From CANLBN01 sp047629215 (GTDB taxonomy: Bacteria > Pseudomonadota > Gammaproteobacteria > Pseudomonadales > Cellvibrionaceae): a DNA stretch of 5,200 nt. A program made the position numbers and the translations under genes. A model generated the notes under the pieces. The model searched no databases and was not told the DNA's origin. It saw only the letters and a program-made list of their open reading frames with translations. Shown here piece by piece: positions 1 through 5,200 of this stretch. Numbering within the stretch: position 1 is the first letter of the stretch; every line of letters begins with the position of its first letter. The stretch lies in assembly GCA_047629215.1 (NCBI GenBank), contig JBLHWO010000251.1, positions 1-5,200 on the forward strand, written 5' to 3'.

Positions 1-384
1 CTCACACCAATAGCACGCGTTGCCTCTACCGGCTTGGCGGGCATTGACCCATCGGTAATGGGGATGGGTCCAGTGCCAGCTAGCGAGAAGGCATTAAAAA
101 AAGCCGGGCTACAGCTGGGTGATATCCAGGCAATTGAGCTGAATGAAGCTTTCGCGGCTCAATCCTTAGCGGTATTAAAAAATATGCAGCTATTGGAAAC
201 GATGGATGATAGAGTTAATGTGCATGGCGGCGCTATTGCATTGGGCCATCCCTTCGGCTGTTCAGGTGCTCGCATAACAGGAACCTTATTGAGCGTGATG
301 CAAGATCGCGACTATCAATGGGGTTTATCGACTATGTGTATAGGTCTAGGGCAGGGTATAGCAACGGTTATTGAACGGATATAG
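1..384 (+). CDS. Thiolase (acetyl-CoA acyltransferase family), C-terminal part only
   Basis: This is the last 127 codons of a thiolase. The reading frame is open from base 1, so the true start lies upstream of the window; the TTG at 34 is an internal Leu codon, not a start. Thiolases cleave or form 3-ketoacyl-CoA in the cytosol using two cysteines and a histidine. The window holds the C-terminal domain: NEAFA at 142-156, the GGAIALGHP block from 226 with the catalytic His codon at 247, and the second catalytic Cys in MCIGLGQG (codon 337). The nucleophilic N-terminal Cys is off-window. The CIGxGQG ending resembles beta-ketoadipyl-CoA or degradative thiolases, but substrate (fatty acid, beta-ketoadipyl-CoA, acetoacetyl-CoA) cannot be decided from this part, so no gene symbol is given. 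The gene ends in TAG at 382-384, and a perfect hairpin follows 20 bp later. Confidence 0.95.
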   Translation, partial: LTPIARVASTGLAGIDPSVMGMGPVPASEKALKKAGLQLGDIQAIELNEAFAAQSLAVLKNMQLLETMDDRVNVHGGAIALGHPFGCSGARITGTLLSVMQDRDYQWGLSTMCIGLGQGIATVIERI

Positions 385-404
385 TCTAAAAATAGTCTTC
401 TCAT

Positions 405-443
405 CTGGTACTTGGTTCAATTAACAGTTGAACCAAGTACCAG
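405..443 (+). terminator. Perfect 16-bp hairpin after the thiolase gene, possible transcription end
   Basis: The arms CTGGTACTTGGTTCAA (405-420) and its exact reverse complement (428-443) enclose a 7-nt loop. The position, 20 bp past the thiolase stop, suggests a transcript end. No run of T follows on either strand, so it is not a canonical intrinsic terminator. It could be a 3'-end stabilising hairpin, a Rho-assisted end, or a protein-binding palindrome. The inverted repeat itself is certain; the role is inferred. Confidence 0.5.
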
Positions 444-538
444 CCTGTGGCAGAATTGCCATCCCTTAAACATGGGGCTTGGCAGAAATTAGCCAATTGT
501 TATAGAAATCAATAGTTTAGAGTTGTTTCTGGAAGAGT

Positions 539-567
539 TTGTTAAGGTTAGGCACTTCCACTATTAA
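539..567 (+). promoter_or_regulatory. Candidate sigma-70 promoter for tRNA-Leu
   Basis: TTGTTA (539-544) and TATTAA (562-567) are separated by 17 bp, each matching four of six consensus bases. Initiation near 574 would give a leader of about 36 nt before the tRNA. No GC-rich discriminator typical of stringently controlled tRNA promoters is seen. The match is weak, and other AT-rich hexamers lie nearby. Confidence 0.25.
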
Positions 568-596
568 GTGATAGCTTAAAAAACTGCTTAATAGTG
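559..596. repeat. 10-bp perfect inverted repeat upstream of the tRNA
   Basis: CACTATTAAG (559-568) is repeated as its exact reverse complement at 587-596, with an 18-nt A-rich centre. The right arm ends 13 bp before the tRNA. It overlaps the candidate -10 box, so it could be an operator or a hairpin in the tRNA leader. It could also be chance pairing in AT-rich DNA. Confidence 0.5.
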
Positions 597-609
597 TAAA
601 AAAAGTTTC

Positions 610-694
<85 letters not shown>

Positions 695-696
695 TA

Positions 697-725
697 TTGT
701 CAGCTATCAGTAAGGTAGCGATAAC
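697..725 (+). promoter_or_regulatory. Candidate sigma-70 promoter for tig
   Basis: TTGTCA (697-702, five of six consensus bases) and GATAAC (720-725, four of six) are separated by an ideal 17 bp, directly after the tRNA 3' end. Initiation near 732 would give a tig leader of about 110 nt. No terminator lies between the tRNA and tig, so readthrough from the tRNA promoter is also possible. Confidence 0.4.
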
Positions 726-843
726 AAAGTAGTAAAGAATCGATTGCGCCAACAGCGCTTATATTATCGTATTCGAATCCAGCCAAGTTAATTCAACCAT
801 TCTTATTTTATATTAAGTAATTACATAAATACCGAGGGTTAAG

Positions 844-2154
844 ATGCAAGTTTCCGTAGAAACGACTTCTGGCTTAGAGCGTCGTCTAACGATTGCCGTG
901 CCAGCCGCTGATGTCGATGGCAAGGTCAACGCTAAACTGGCTGAAGTTGCCAAAACTGCAAAAGTTAATGGTTTTCGTAAAGGCAAAGTGCCTCTTAAGA
1001 TAATTGATCAGCAGTATGGTGAAGCGGCTCGTCAAGAAGTGGCGAGTGATTTGATTAACTCTGCTTACATGCAAGCAATAGAACAAGAGTCAGTTCGTCC
1101 CGTAGGTTATCCAAAGATCGAGGTTAACACGATTGCAGCGGGAAAAGGTTTAGAGTTTGTAGCAATAATAGAAGTCTATCCTGAGGTTGAGTTAGGTGAG
1201 TTCGACGGCTATGAATTAACGCGTTTAACTGCTGATATTCTTGATGCCGATGTCGATAAGGCGATTGAAAGTCTTCGTGAGCAACAAGCTAGTTTTGGTA
1301 AGGTGGAGCGAGCGGCTGTAAGCGGTGATCAAGCCACCATCGATTTTACGGGTACGAAAGATGGCGAAGAGTTCCAGGGTGGTAAAGGCGACGATTTCAA
1401 GCTTGTCTTAGGTTCTAATTCGATGATTCCGGGTTTTGAAGACGGCGTTGTTGGGATGAAGTCTGGTGAGGCTAAGACTTTAGAACTCACTTTCCCTGAA
1501 GATTACCAAGTAGATGACCTCAAGGGCGCAGACGTTAAATTTGATGTTACGCTTAACAAAGTTGAAGAGAAATCATTGCCCGAAATTGACGATGATTTTA
1601 TGAAGCACTTTGGAAGCGATTCTACGGAGTCATTCCGTAGCGAAATTAAGAAGAATATGGAGCGAGAGCTAAAGCGTGCTGTACAAGGTAAGCTAAAAGC
1701 GAGCGTGATGGACAACTTAGTTGAAAACCATAAGGTCGAACTTCCTAAAGCCTTGATTGAATCTGAAATAGACGCTTTGCGTGAACAAATGATGAAGCAA
1801 TTTGGCGGCATCCAGCAAAATAAAAGCTTGGATCTTAAGACCTTGCTGCCAGATGAAATGTTTGCTGAGCAAGCTGAGAGGCGTGTTTCTTTAGGTATTA
1901 TCATTGGAGAAGTTGTTAAGAAAAATGACATCAAAGTTGATGCTCAAAAAGTACGTGCCCATATTGATGAAGCAGCATCTAGCTATGATAAGCCCCAAGA
2001 AGTTGTAGATTACTATTATCAAAACCAACAGATGCTATCGGGCGTCGAGTCTGTTGTATTAGAGGATATGGTTGTTGATTCAATTTTAGAGCAAGCTAAG
2101 GTTTCTGATAAGGCAGTTGATTATGACGAGGCTATTGCTCAGCCTCAAGTCTAG
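844..2154 (+). CDS. tig: Trigger factor, ribosome-associated chaperone and peptidyl-prolyl isomerase
   Basis: Trigger factor docks at the ribosome exit tunnel and shields nascent chains; it also has FKBP-type prolyl isomerase activity. At 436 aa it is close to E. coli Tig (432 aa). The N-terminal ribosome-binding domain (about 1-115) holds the docking motif GFRKGKVP at residues 43-50, identical to E. coli. The FKBP-like domain (about 155-245) includes the stretch IPGFEDGVVGMKSGE at 195-209. The helical C-terminal chaperone arms follow (about 246-430), and the tail is acidic. The start is supported by the typical MQVSVE opening and a GAGG Shine-Dalgarno at 834-837, six bases before the ATG. 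It probably forms its own transcription unit, with a promoter after the tRNA and a strong terminator 98 bp past the stop. The gene looks intact, with no key residue missing. Confidence 0.98.
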   Translation: MQVSVETTSGLERRLTIAVPAADVDGKVNAKLAEVAKTAKVNGFRKGKVPLKIIDQQYGEAARQEVASDLINSAYMQAIEQESVRPVGYPKIEVNTIAAGKGLEFVAIIEVYPEVELGEFDGYELTRLTADILDADVDKAIESLREQQASFGKVERAAVSGDQATIDFTGTKDGEEFQGGKGDDFKLVLGSNSMIPGFEDGVVGMKSGEAKTLELTFPEDYQVDDLKGADVKFDVTLNKVEEKSLPEIDDDFMKHFGSDSTESFRSEIKKNMERELKRAVQGKLKASVMDNLVENHKVELPKALIESEIDALREQMMKQFGGIQQNKSLDLKTLLPDEMFAEQAERRVSLGIIIGEVVKKNDIKVDAQKVRAHIDEAASSYDKPQEVVDYYYQNQQMLSGVESVVLEDMVVDSILEQAKVSDKAVDYDEAIAQPQV

Positions 2155-2251
2155 GTTGTCAACCTAAGCCATCCAGATTGGCTCTTAAATTAATAAGAGG
2201 CAATGCGCTATAAACTATTCAAACTGTTGAGTTATTGGCCGTACCTGATTG

Positions 2252-2294
2252 AAGATTGTTCTATCTATGCTGGATGGAGCAATCTTTTTTGTTT
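2252..2294 (+). terminator. Intrinsic terminator of tig
   Basis: Bases 2252-2265 pair with 2273-2286 in a 14-bp stem with two G-U pairs (2259/2279 and 2262/2276) and a 7-nt loop at 2266-2272. The 3' arm runs into a T tract (2285-2290) and a further T-rich stretch. This is the textbook form of a Rho-independent terminator and separates tig transcription from clpP. Confidence 0.88.
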
Positions 2295-2401
2295 ATTTCT
2301 CCTAAACACTGGCGTAGTCCTAATTCAGGGGTTAAGCTAAATAAAAATAAATAAAGTTTAGGGTTTTTTTTGCCCTGGACCTCATTATTTAAACGACATG
2401 A

Positions 2402-2430
2402 CTTACAAATCAATTGTGGCCGAATATAGC
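2402..2430 (+). promoter_or_regulatory. Weak candidate sigma-70 promoter upstream of clpP
   Basis: CTTACA (2402-2407) and TATAGC (2425-2430) lie 17 bp apart, each matching four of six consensus bases. Initiation near 2437 would leave a leader of about 90 nt. In DNA this AT-rich such a match is only suggestive. Confidence 0.2.
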
Positions 2431-2459
2431 TTTGATCCACGTAAAAGCAACTAAATGGT

Positions 2460-2467
2460 CCCCATAT
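2460..2467 (+). promoter_or_regulatory. Candidate sigma-32 (heat-shock) -10 element of clpP
   Basis: CCCCATAT fits the sigma-32 -10 consensus CCCCATNT at every fixed position. It sits 58 bp before the clpP start, as expected for a gene known to be heat-inducible in E. coli. The -35 is poor: at a 14-bp spacing only ACGTAAA (2439-2445) is available, matching three of seven bases of CTTGAAA. The better TTGATC (2432-2437) is 22 bp away, which is too far. The assignment therefore rests on the -10 and the context. Confidence 0.45.
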
Positions 2468-2469
2468 TG

Positions 2470-2485
2470 TTTGTGTACACACAAA
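2470..2485. repeat. Small inverted repeat at the expected clpP transcript start
   Basis: TTTGTG (2470-2475) pairs with CACAAA (2480-2485) around TACA. It includes the perfect 10-bp palindrome TGTGTACACA (2472-2481). It begins three bases past the heat-shock-like -10 box, so it could be an operator or a hairpin at the 5' end of the mRNA. No known binding-site consensus is recognised. Confidence 0.4.
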
Positions 2486-2525
2486 TTTAATTTATCAAAC
2501 AGCTGAATACAGGAATAAGCTTGCT

Positions 2526-3206
2526 ATGGCAAAATTTGATTTCTATGGTGCAACACAGTCACCTGCTTCTCCATTTAATGGAAATGTAACTCCAGATATT
2601 ATGGGCAGTGGCCTTGTTCCAATGGTTGTTGAGCAGACTTCTAGAGGGGAGAGGTCATATGATATCTATTCCCGTCTTTTAAAAGAGCGCGTTATCTTTT
2701 TAGTAGGCCAAGTAGAAGATCACATGGCTAACTTGGTTGTTGCTCAGCTTCTGTTTTTGGAGGCAGAAAATCCAGATAAAGATATCCACCTCTATATTAA
2801 CTCACCGGGCGGCTCTGTCACTGCCGGCATGTCTATTTACGACACTATGCAGTTTATTAAGCCTGACGTTAGTACTATGTGTATTGGACAGGCTTGCAGT
2901 ATGGGTTCATTTTTGCTGAATGCAGGGGCAGCCGGTAAGCGTTTTTGTTTGCCTAATGCGCGTACTATGATCCATCAACCCAGTGGCGGTGCTCAAGGGC
3001 AAGCGTCGGATATATCAATACAAGCCGAAGAAATTTTAAAAATACGTAGTCGTTTGAATGAAATTATGGCATTTCACTCAGGTCAAAGCATCGAAAATAT
3101 TACTCGAGATACTGAACGAGATTGCTTTATGAGTGCCGAAGAGTCTCAGCAATATGGTTTAATTGATAAGGTTTTAACCCAACGAGTTAGTGACAGCGCT
3201 GAATGA
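2526..3206 (+). CDS. clpP: ATP-dependent Clp protease proteolytic subunit ClpP
   Basis: ClpP forms a double-heptamer serine protease chamber in the cytosol that degrades proteins unfolded by ClpX or ClpA. The triad is readable as Ser125 (in GQACSMGS), His150 (in MIHQP) and Asp199 (in TERD), each exactly 14 residues beyond E. coli Ser111, His136 and Asp185. The protein has 226 aa against 207 in E. coli. The excess is a longer N-terminal extension plus a few C-terminal residues. By alignment the mature chain starts near Gly29 (GLVPMVVEQT), giving a propeptide of about 28 residues instead of 14. The chosen ATG has AGGA at 2511-2514, with an 11-base gap that is slightly long. The in-frame ATG at 2601 would give a very short propeptide but lacks a Shine-Dalgarno. 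It precedes clpX, its partner ATPase, and may share its transcript. Confidence 0.98.
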   Translation: MAKFDFYGATQSPASPFNGNVTPDIMGSGLVPMVVEQTSRGERSYDIYSRLLKERVIFLVGQVEDHMANLVVAQLLFLEAENPDKDIHLYINSPGGSVTAGMSIYDTMQFIKPDVSTMCIGQACSMGSFLLNAGAAGKRFCLPNARTMIHQPSGGAQGQASDISIQAEEILKIRSRLNEIMAFHSGQSIENITRDTERDCFMSAEESQQYGLIDKVLTQRVSDSAE

Positions 3207-3521
3207 ACCACTCGTTTAATAAGAAAATAGATCTTTAAATACTGAGCATATGAGTTTTTTAAAGTCTAAAGTAAGTAAATAAGGGTTAAAAATAGGTTGG
3301 ACATGGAAATTTTCGCCTAAACTGAAGAGGTTAGGGTTTAATTTACTATTTATTCCCCAATTAAGATTAATTGAGTCAAGCGCTTAGTTTGTAGCTTACA
3401 GTCAAATAAATTGGATAAACGAGGTGGTTTCTAATTTAATCGGGTGTAATAAGTAATCTAGAGCGCCAATTACATAGTACTAATGACAGTACCAATTTAA
3501 TATAAGTATCAAGGTAAAGAA
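3207..3521 (+). other. clpP-clpX intergenic region, AT-rich, no gene seen
   Basis: This 315-bp gap holds no credible ORF or RNA gene. Three weak elements are visible. CTTTAAA (3233-3239) pairs with TTTAAAG (3258-3264) in an AT-only stem starting 27 bp past the clpP stop, with no clear terminator character. The palindrome CAATTAA-GA-TTAATTG spans 3358-3373. CCCCAATT (3355-3362) matches six of the seven fixed sigma-32 -10 bases but has no fitting -35. There is no strong terminator, so clpP-clpX cotranscription is possible. There is also no convincing sigma-70 promoter for clpX alone. Confidence 0.6.
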
Positions 3522-4820
3522 ATGGCCGAGAACGGTAAAGACGGTAGCGACGACAACGGTAAACTACTTTATTGCTCATTTTGCGGCAAAAGCCAGCATG
3601 AAGTGCGTAAATTGATTGCGGGCCCATCCGTGTTCATATGCGATGAATGTGTCGACTTATGCAATGACATTATTAGAGAGGAAATTCAAGAGGCTGGCGG
3701 CACTGAAGGTAGTTCCGAAAAGCTGCCTACTCCTCTAGGAATAACGGATATCCTCGATCAGTATGTTATTGGTCAACCTAGAGCTAAACGTGTTCTAGCG
3801 GTTGCTGTTTACAACCACTACAAACGTCTGCGTTTTGGTGAAGGCAGCTCTAAAGACAAAGATCAAGTGGAGCTTGGTAAAAGTAATATTTTGCTAGTTG
3901 GCCCAACGGGCAGTGGTAAAACGCTATTAGCAGAAACCTTGGCTCGCCTGCTTAATGTGCCTTTCACCATTGCAGATGCAACAACATTAACCGAAGCAGG
4001 TTATGTAGGTGAAGACGTTGAAAACATCATCCAAAAGCTGTTACAGAAATGCGATTATGATGTAGAAAAAGCTCAGCAGGGTATTGTCTACATAGATGAG
4101 ATCGATAAAATTTCTCGTAAGAGTGATAACCCATCAATCACTCGAGATGTTTCAGGTGAAGGTGTTCAGCAGGCGCTGTTGAAGCTAATTGAAGGGACAG
4201 TGGCATCTGTTCCCCCCCAGGGTGGTCGTAAGCATCCTCAGCAAGAGTTTTTACAGGTCGATACAGCAAACATACTATTTATTTGTGGTGGTGCTTTCGC
4301 CGGCTTAGATAAAGTCATTCAAAATCGATCTGAGAAAGGAGGTATTGGTTTTGGTGCTTCTGTTAAGAGTAAGACAGATAAAAATGTGGGTGAATCACTG
4401 AGAGAGTTGGAATCTGAGGATTTAGTAAGTTATGGGCTCATTCCAGAGTTTGTAGGACGCTTGCCCATGATTGCCACTTTGGAAGAGCTTGATGAAGAAG
4501 CATTGATTAAAATATTGACCGAGCCTAAGAATTCTCTTACCAAGCAATATGCTAAACTTTTCGAGATGGAAGGTGTTCAAATAGACTTTAGGCAAGATGC
4601 TTTACGTGCTATCGCTAAGAAAGCCATGGCGCGTAAAACAGGCGCCAGGGGATTACGCTCGATAATGGAAGCGGTTCTATTAGAGACAATGTATAAGATA
4701 CCTTCAGAAGAAAATGTCGTAAAAGTGATTGTCGATGAAGGCGTAATTAACTCTGAGTCCGAGCCTTTATTGGTTTATGATAATTCTAATCTTCAACAGA
4801 AAGCGGCTCCCGACGAATAA
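3522..4820 (+). CDS. clpX: ATP-dependent Clp protease ATP-binding subunit ClpX
   Basis: ClpX is a hexameric AAA+ unfoldase that recognises tagged or exposed substrates and threads them into ClpP. At 432 aa it is near the E. coli length (424). The N-terminal zinc-binding domain has Cys18, Cys21, Cys40 and Cys43. The AAA+ core shows Walker A GPTGSGKT (127-134) and Walker B VYIDEID (189-195, catalytic Glu193). It also shows pore loop GYVGED (160-165, Tyr161), the RKH loop (236-238), the ClpP-docking loop IGF (275-277), the arginine finger Arg313 in EFVGRLP, and sensor II GARGLR (374-379, Arg376). The start is set by AAGG at 3511-3514, seven bases before the ATG, and a normal distance to the zinc finger. 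The intact IGF loop shows it should pair with the ClpP encoded upstream. It ends in TAA, with a hairpin terminator 18 bp later. Confidence 0.98.
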   Translation: MAENGKDGSDDNGKLLYCSFCGKSQHEVRKLIAGPSVFICDECVDLCNDIIREEIQEAGGTEGSSEKLPTPLGITDILDQYVIGQPRAKRVLAVAVYNHYKRLRFGEGSSKDKDQVELGKSNILLVGPTGSGKTLLAETLARLLNVPFTIADATTLTEAGYVGEDVENIIQKLLQKCDYDVEKAQQGIVYIDEIDKISRKSDNPSITRDVSGEGVQQALLKLIEGTVASVPPQGGRKHPQQEFLQVDTANILFICGGAFAGLDKVIQNRSEKGGIGFGASVKSKTDKNVGESLRELESEDLVSYGLIPEFVGRLPMIATLEELDEEALIKILTEPKNSLTKQYAKLFEMEGVQIDFRQDALRAIAKKAMARKTGARGLRSIMEAVLLETMYKIPSEENVVKVIVDEGVINSESEPLLVYDNSNLQQKAAPDE

Positions 4821-4838
4821 TATTTTTCTGAGCAAAGA

Positions 4839-4873
4839 ATAAAACGGTTTACTCCAAGTAGGCCGTTTTATTA
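4839..4873 (+). terminator. Intrinsic terminator of clpX, possibly bidirectional
   Basis: AATAAAACGG (4839-4848) pairs with CCGTTTTATT (4864-4873). Inner pairs at 4849-4854/4858-4863, two of them G-U, extend this to a 16-bp stem with a 3-nt CCA loop. The A-rich 5' arm and T-rich 3' arm give the usual shape of a terminator that can act on both strands. The T run (4867-4870) is short, so efficiency is uncertain. It separates clpX from lon. Confidence 0.75.
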
Positions 4874-4952
4874 AGCAACACGTGTTTTATTTTCTATTCT
4901 GGTAGTTTATAAGCTCAGCTATTCAATACTTTATAGGGAATAATGTGTATTT

Positions 4953-4980
4953 TTGAGAAGCCGGCATCACTTCTTATTTT
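4953..4980 (+). promoter_or_regulatory. Candidate sigma-70 promoter for lon
   Basis: TTGAGA (4953-4958, five of six consensus bases) and TATTTT (4975-4980, four of six) are 16 bp apart. Initiation near 4987 would give a leader of about 90 nt. No sigma-32 -10 element (CCCCATNT) is present between clpX and lon on the + strand, although lon is heat-inducible in E. coli. Confidence 0.3.
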
Positions 4981-5010
4981 CAATAGCCGTATCATCATCA
5001 AAATATAAAT

Positions 5011-5054
5011 AGAACTAAATTTTTTATAGATGGCATATTTATAACATTAGTTCT
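5011..5054 (+). repeat. 8-bp inverted repeat in the lon leader
   Basis: AGAACTAA (5011-5018) and its exact reverse complement (5047-5054) flank 28 nt of AT-rich DNA. The right arm ends eight bases before the lon Shine-Dalgarno. In RNA it could fold next to the ribosome-binding site, but the stem is short and AT-rich. Confidence 0.35.
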
Positions 5055-5075
5055 TTTTCATCAGAGGTAAACCGA

Positions 5076-5200
5076 GTGCCTGAAAACGATAAAGCTGCCC
5101 GCACAGACTTTCCATTACTGCCTTTACGAGATGTAGTGGTTTATCCACACATGGTTATTCCTCTTTTTGTCGGTCGCGAAAGGTCTATCAACGCCCTCGA
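5076..5200 (+). CDS. lon: ATP-dependent protease Lon, N-terminal start only
   Basis: Only the first 41 codons are in the window; the gene runs off the right edge in frame. Lon is a cytosolic homo-oligomeric AAA+ serine protease that degrades damaged and regulatory proteins. The visible part is the start of the N-terminal substrate-recognition domain. It includes the family-typical run FPLLPLRDVVVYPHMVIP and then LFVGRERSI, almost identical to E. coli Lon. The catalytic Ser-Lys dyad and Walker motifs are off-window. Translation probably starts at GTG 5076, since AGAGG (5063-5067) lies eight bases upstream and the length before LPLRDVVVYPHM matches E. coli. The next Met codon is residue 26, inside the conserved block, so it is not the start. 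The order clpX-lon is the standard gammaproteobacterial one, and a terminator between them suggests separate transcription. Confidence 0.96.
   Translation, partial: MPENDKAARTDFPLLPLRDVVVYPHMVIPLFVGRERSINAL

Noticed and set aside
34..36. TTG at 34 as the start of a short thiolase-like gene
   Set aside because: The same frame is open to base 1 and encodes conserved thiolase sequence upstream of it, so this codon is internal.
470..477. CCCCATGT on the minus strand, a perfect sigma-32 -10 match
   Set aside because: It would drive transcription antisense to the thiolase, no minus-strand gene follows, and no suitable -35 lies at 12-16 bp. Probably chance.
773..781. TTCGAATCC, resembling a tRNA T-loop and thus a tRNA remnant or attachment site
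   Set aside because: The flanking bases do not form a T stem or acceptor arm, and the core ATTCGAAT is simply a short palindrome. No repeat of the tRNA-Leu 3' end was found downstream.
1503..1934. 143-codon minus-strand ORF inside tig
   Set aside because: It lies wholly within the well-supported tig gene. Its Ser- and Leu-rich composition is typical of an antisense shadow.
2361..2377. AGGG, eight T and GCCCT, looking like a second terminator before clpP
   Set aside because: The T run is in the loop rather than after the stem, and the stem is only four base pairs.
2261..2482. 73-codon minus-strand ORF in the tig-clpP gap
   Set aside because: It overlaps the tig terminator and the clpP promoter region, shows no recognisable domain, and is best explained as a chance ORF.
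3436..3627. 63-codon minus-strand ORF crossing the clpX start
   Set aside because: It overlaps the clpX ribosome-binding site and zinc-finger codons and has no family features.

Overview
The window is a stretch of gammaproteobacterial chromosome carrying the conserved protein-quality-control cluster tig - clpP - clpX - lon, all on the + strand. The proteins resemble their E. coli counterparts closely: the ClpP catalytic triad, the ClpX AAA+ motifs and the trigger-factor ribosome-docking motif are all readable. Base composition is moderately AT-rich. The intergenic regions are long and AT-rich, which fits a marine or free-living gammaproteobacterium, but I cannot place the genus from sequence alone.

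Layout, left to right. Bases 1-384 are the C-terminal third of a thiolase whose 5' end lies outside the window. It is followed by a perfect 16-bp hairpin (405-443), a second inverted repeat (559-596) and a complete tRNA-Leu with anticodon UAG and encoded CCA (610-694). A candidate promoter starts directly after the tRNA and would serve tig (844-2154, trigger factor). A strong intrinsic terminator (2252-2294) closes the tig transcript. The 371-bp tig-clpP gap also holds a perfect match to the sigma-32 -10 consensus (2460-2467) and a small inverted repeat just upstream of clpP (2526-3206). A 315-bp AT-rich gap separates clpP from clpX (3522-4820). A hairpin terminator follows clpX (4839-4873), and lon begins with a GTG at 5076 and runs off the window.

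Functionally, trigger factor meets nascent chains at the ribosome. ClpX unfolds substrates and feeds them to the ClpP chamber. Lon is an independent ATP-dependent protease. The terminators after tig and clpX suggest three transcription units (tig; clpP-clpX; lon). The wide clpP-clpX gap leaves room for a separate clpX promoter.

I found no undescribed system. All genes are intact housekeeping genes, with no mobile element, CRISPR array or foreign-looking insert. The points worth a second look are regulatory: the U-tract-less hairpin after the thiolase, the heat-shock-like promoter element of clpP, the wide clpP-clpX spacer, and inverted repeats in the leaders of the tRNA and lon.
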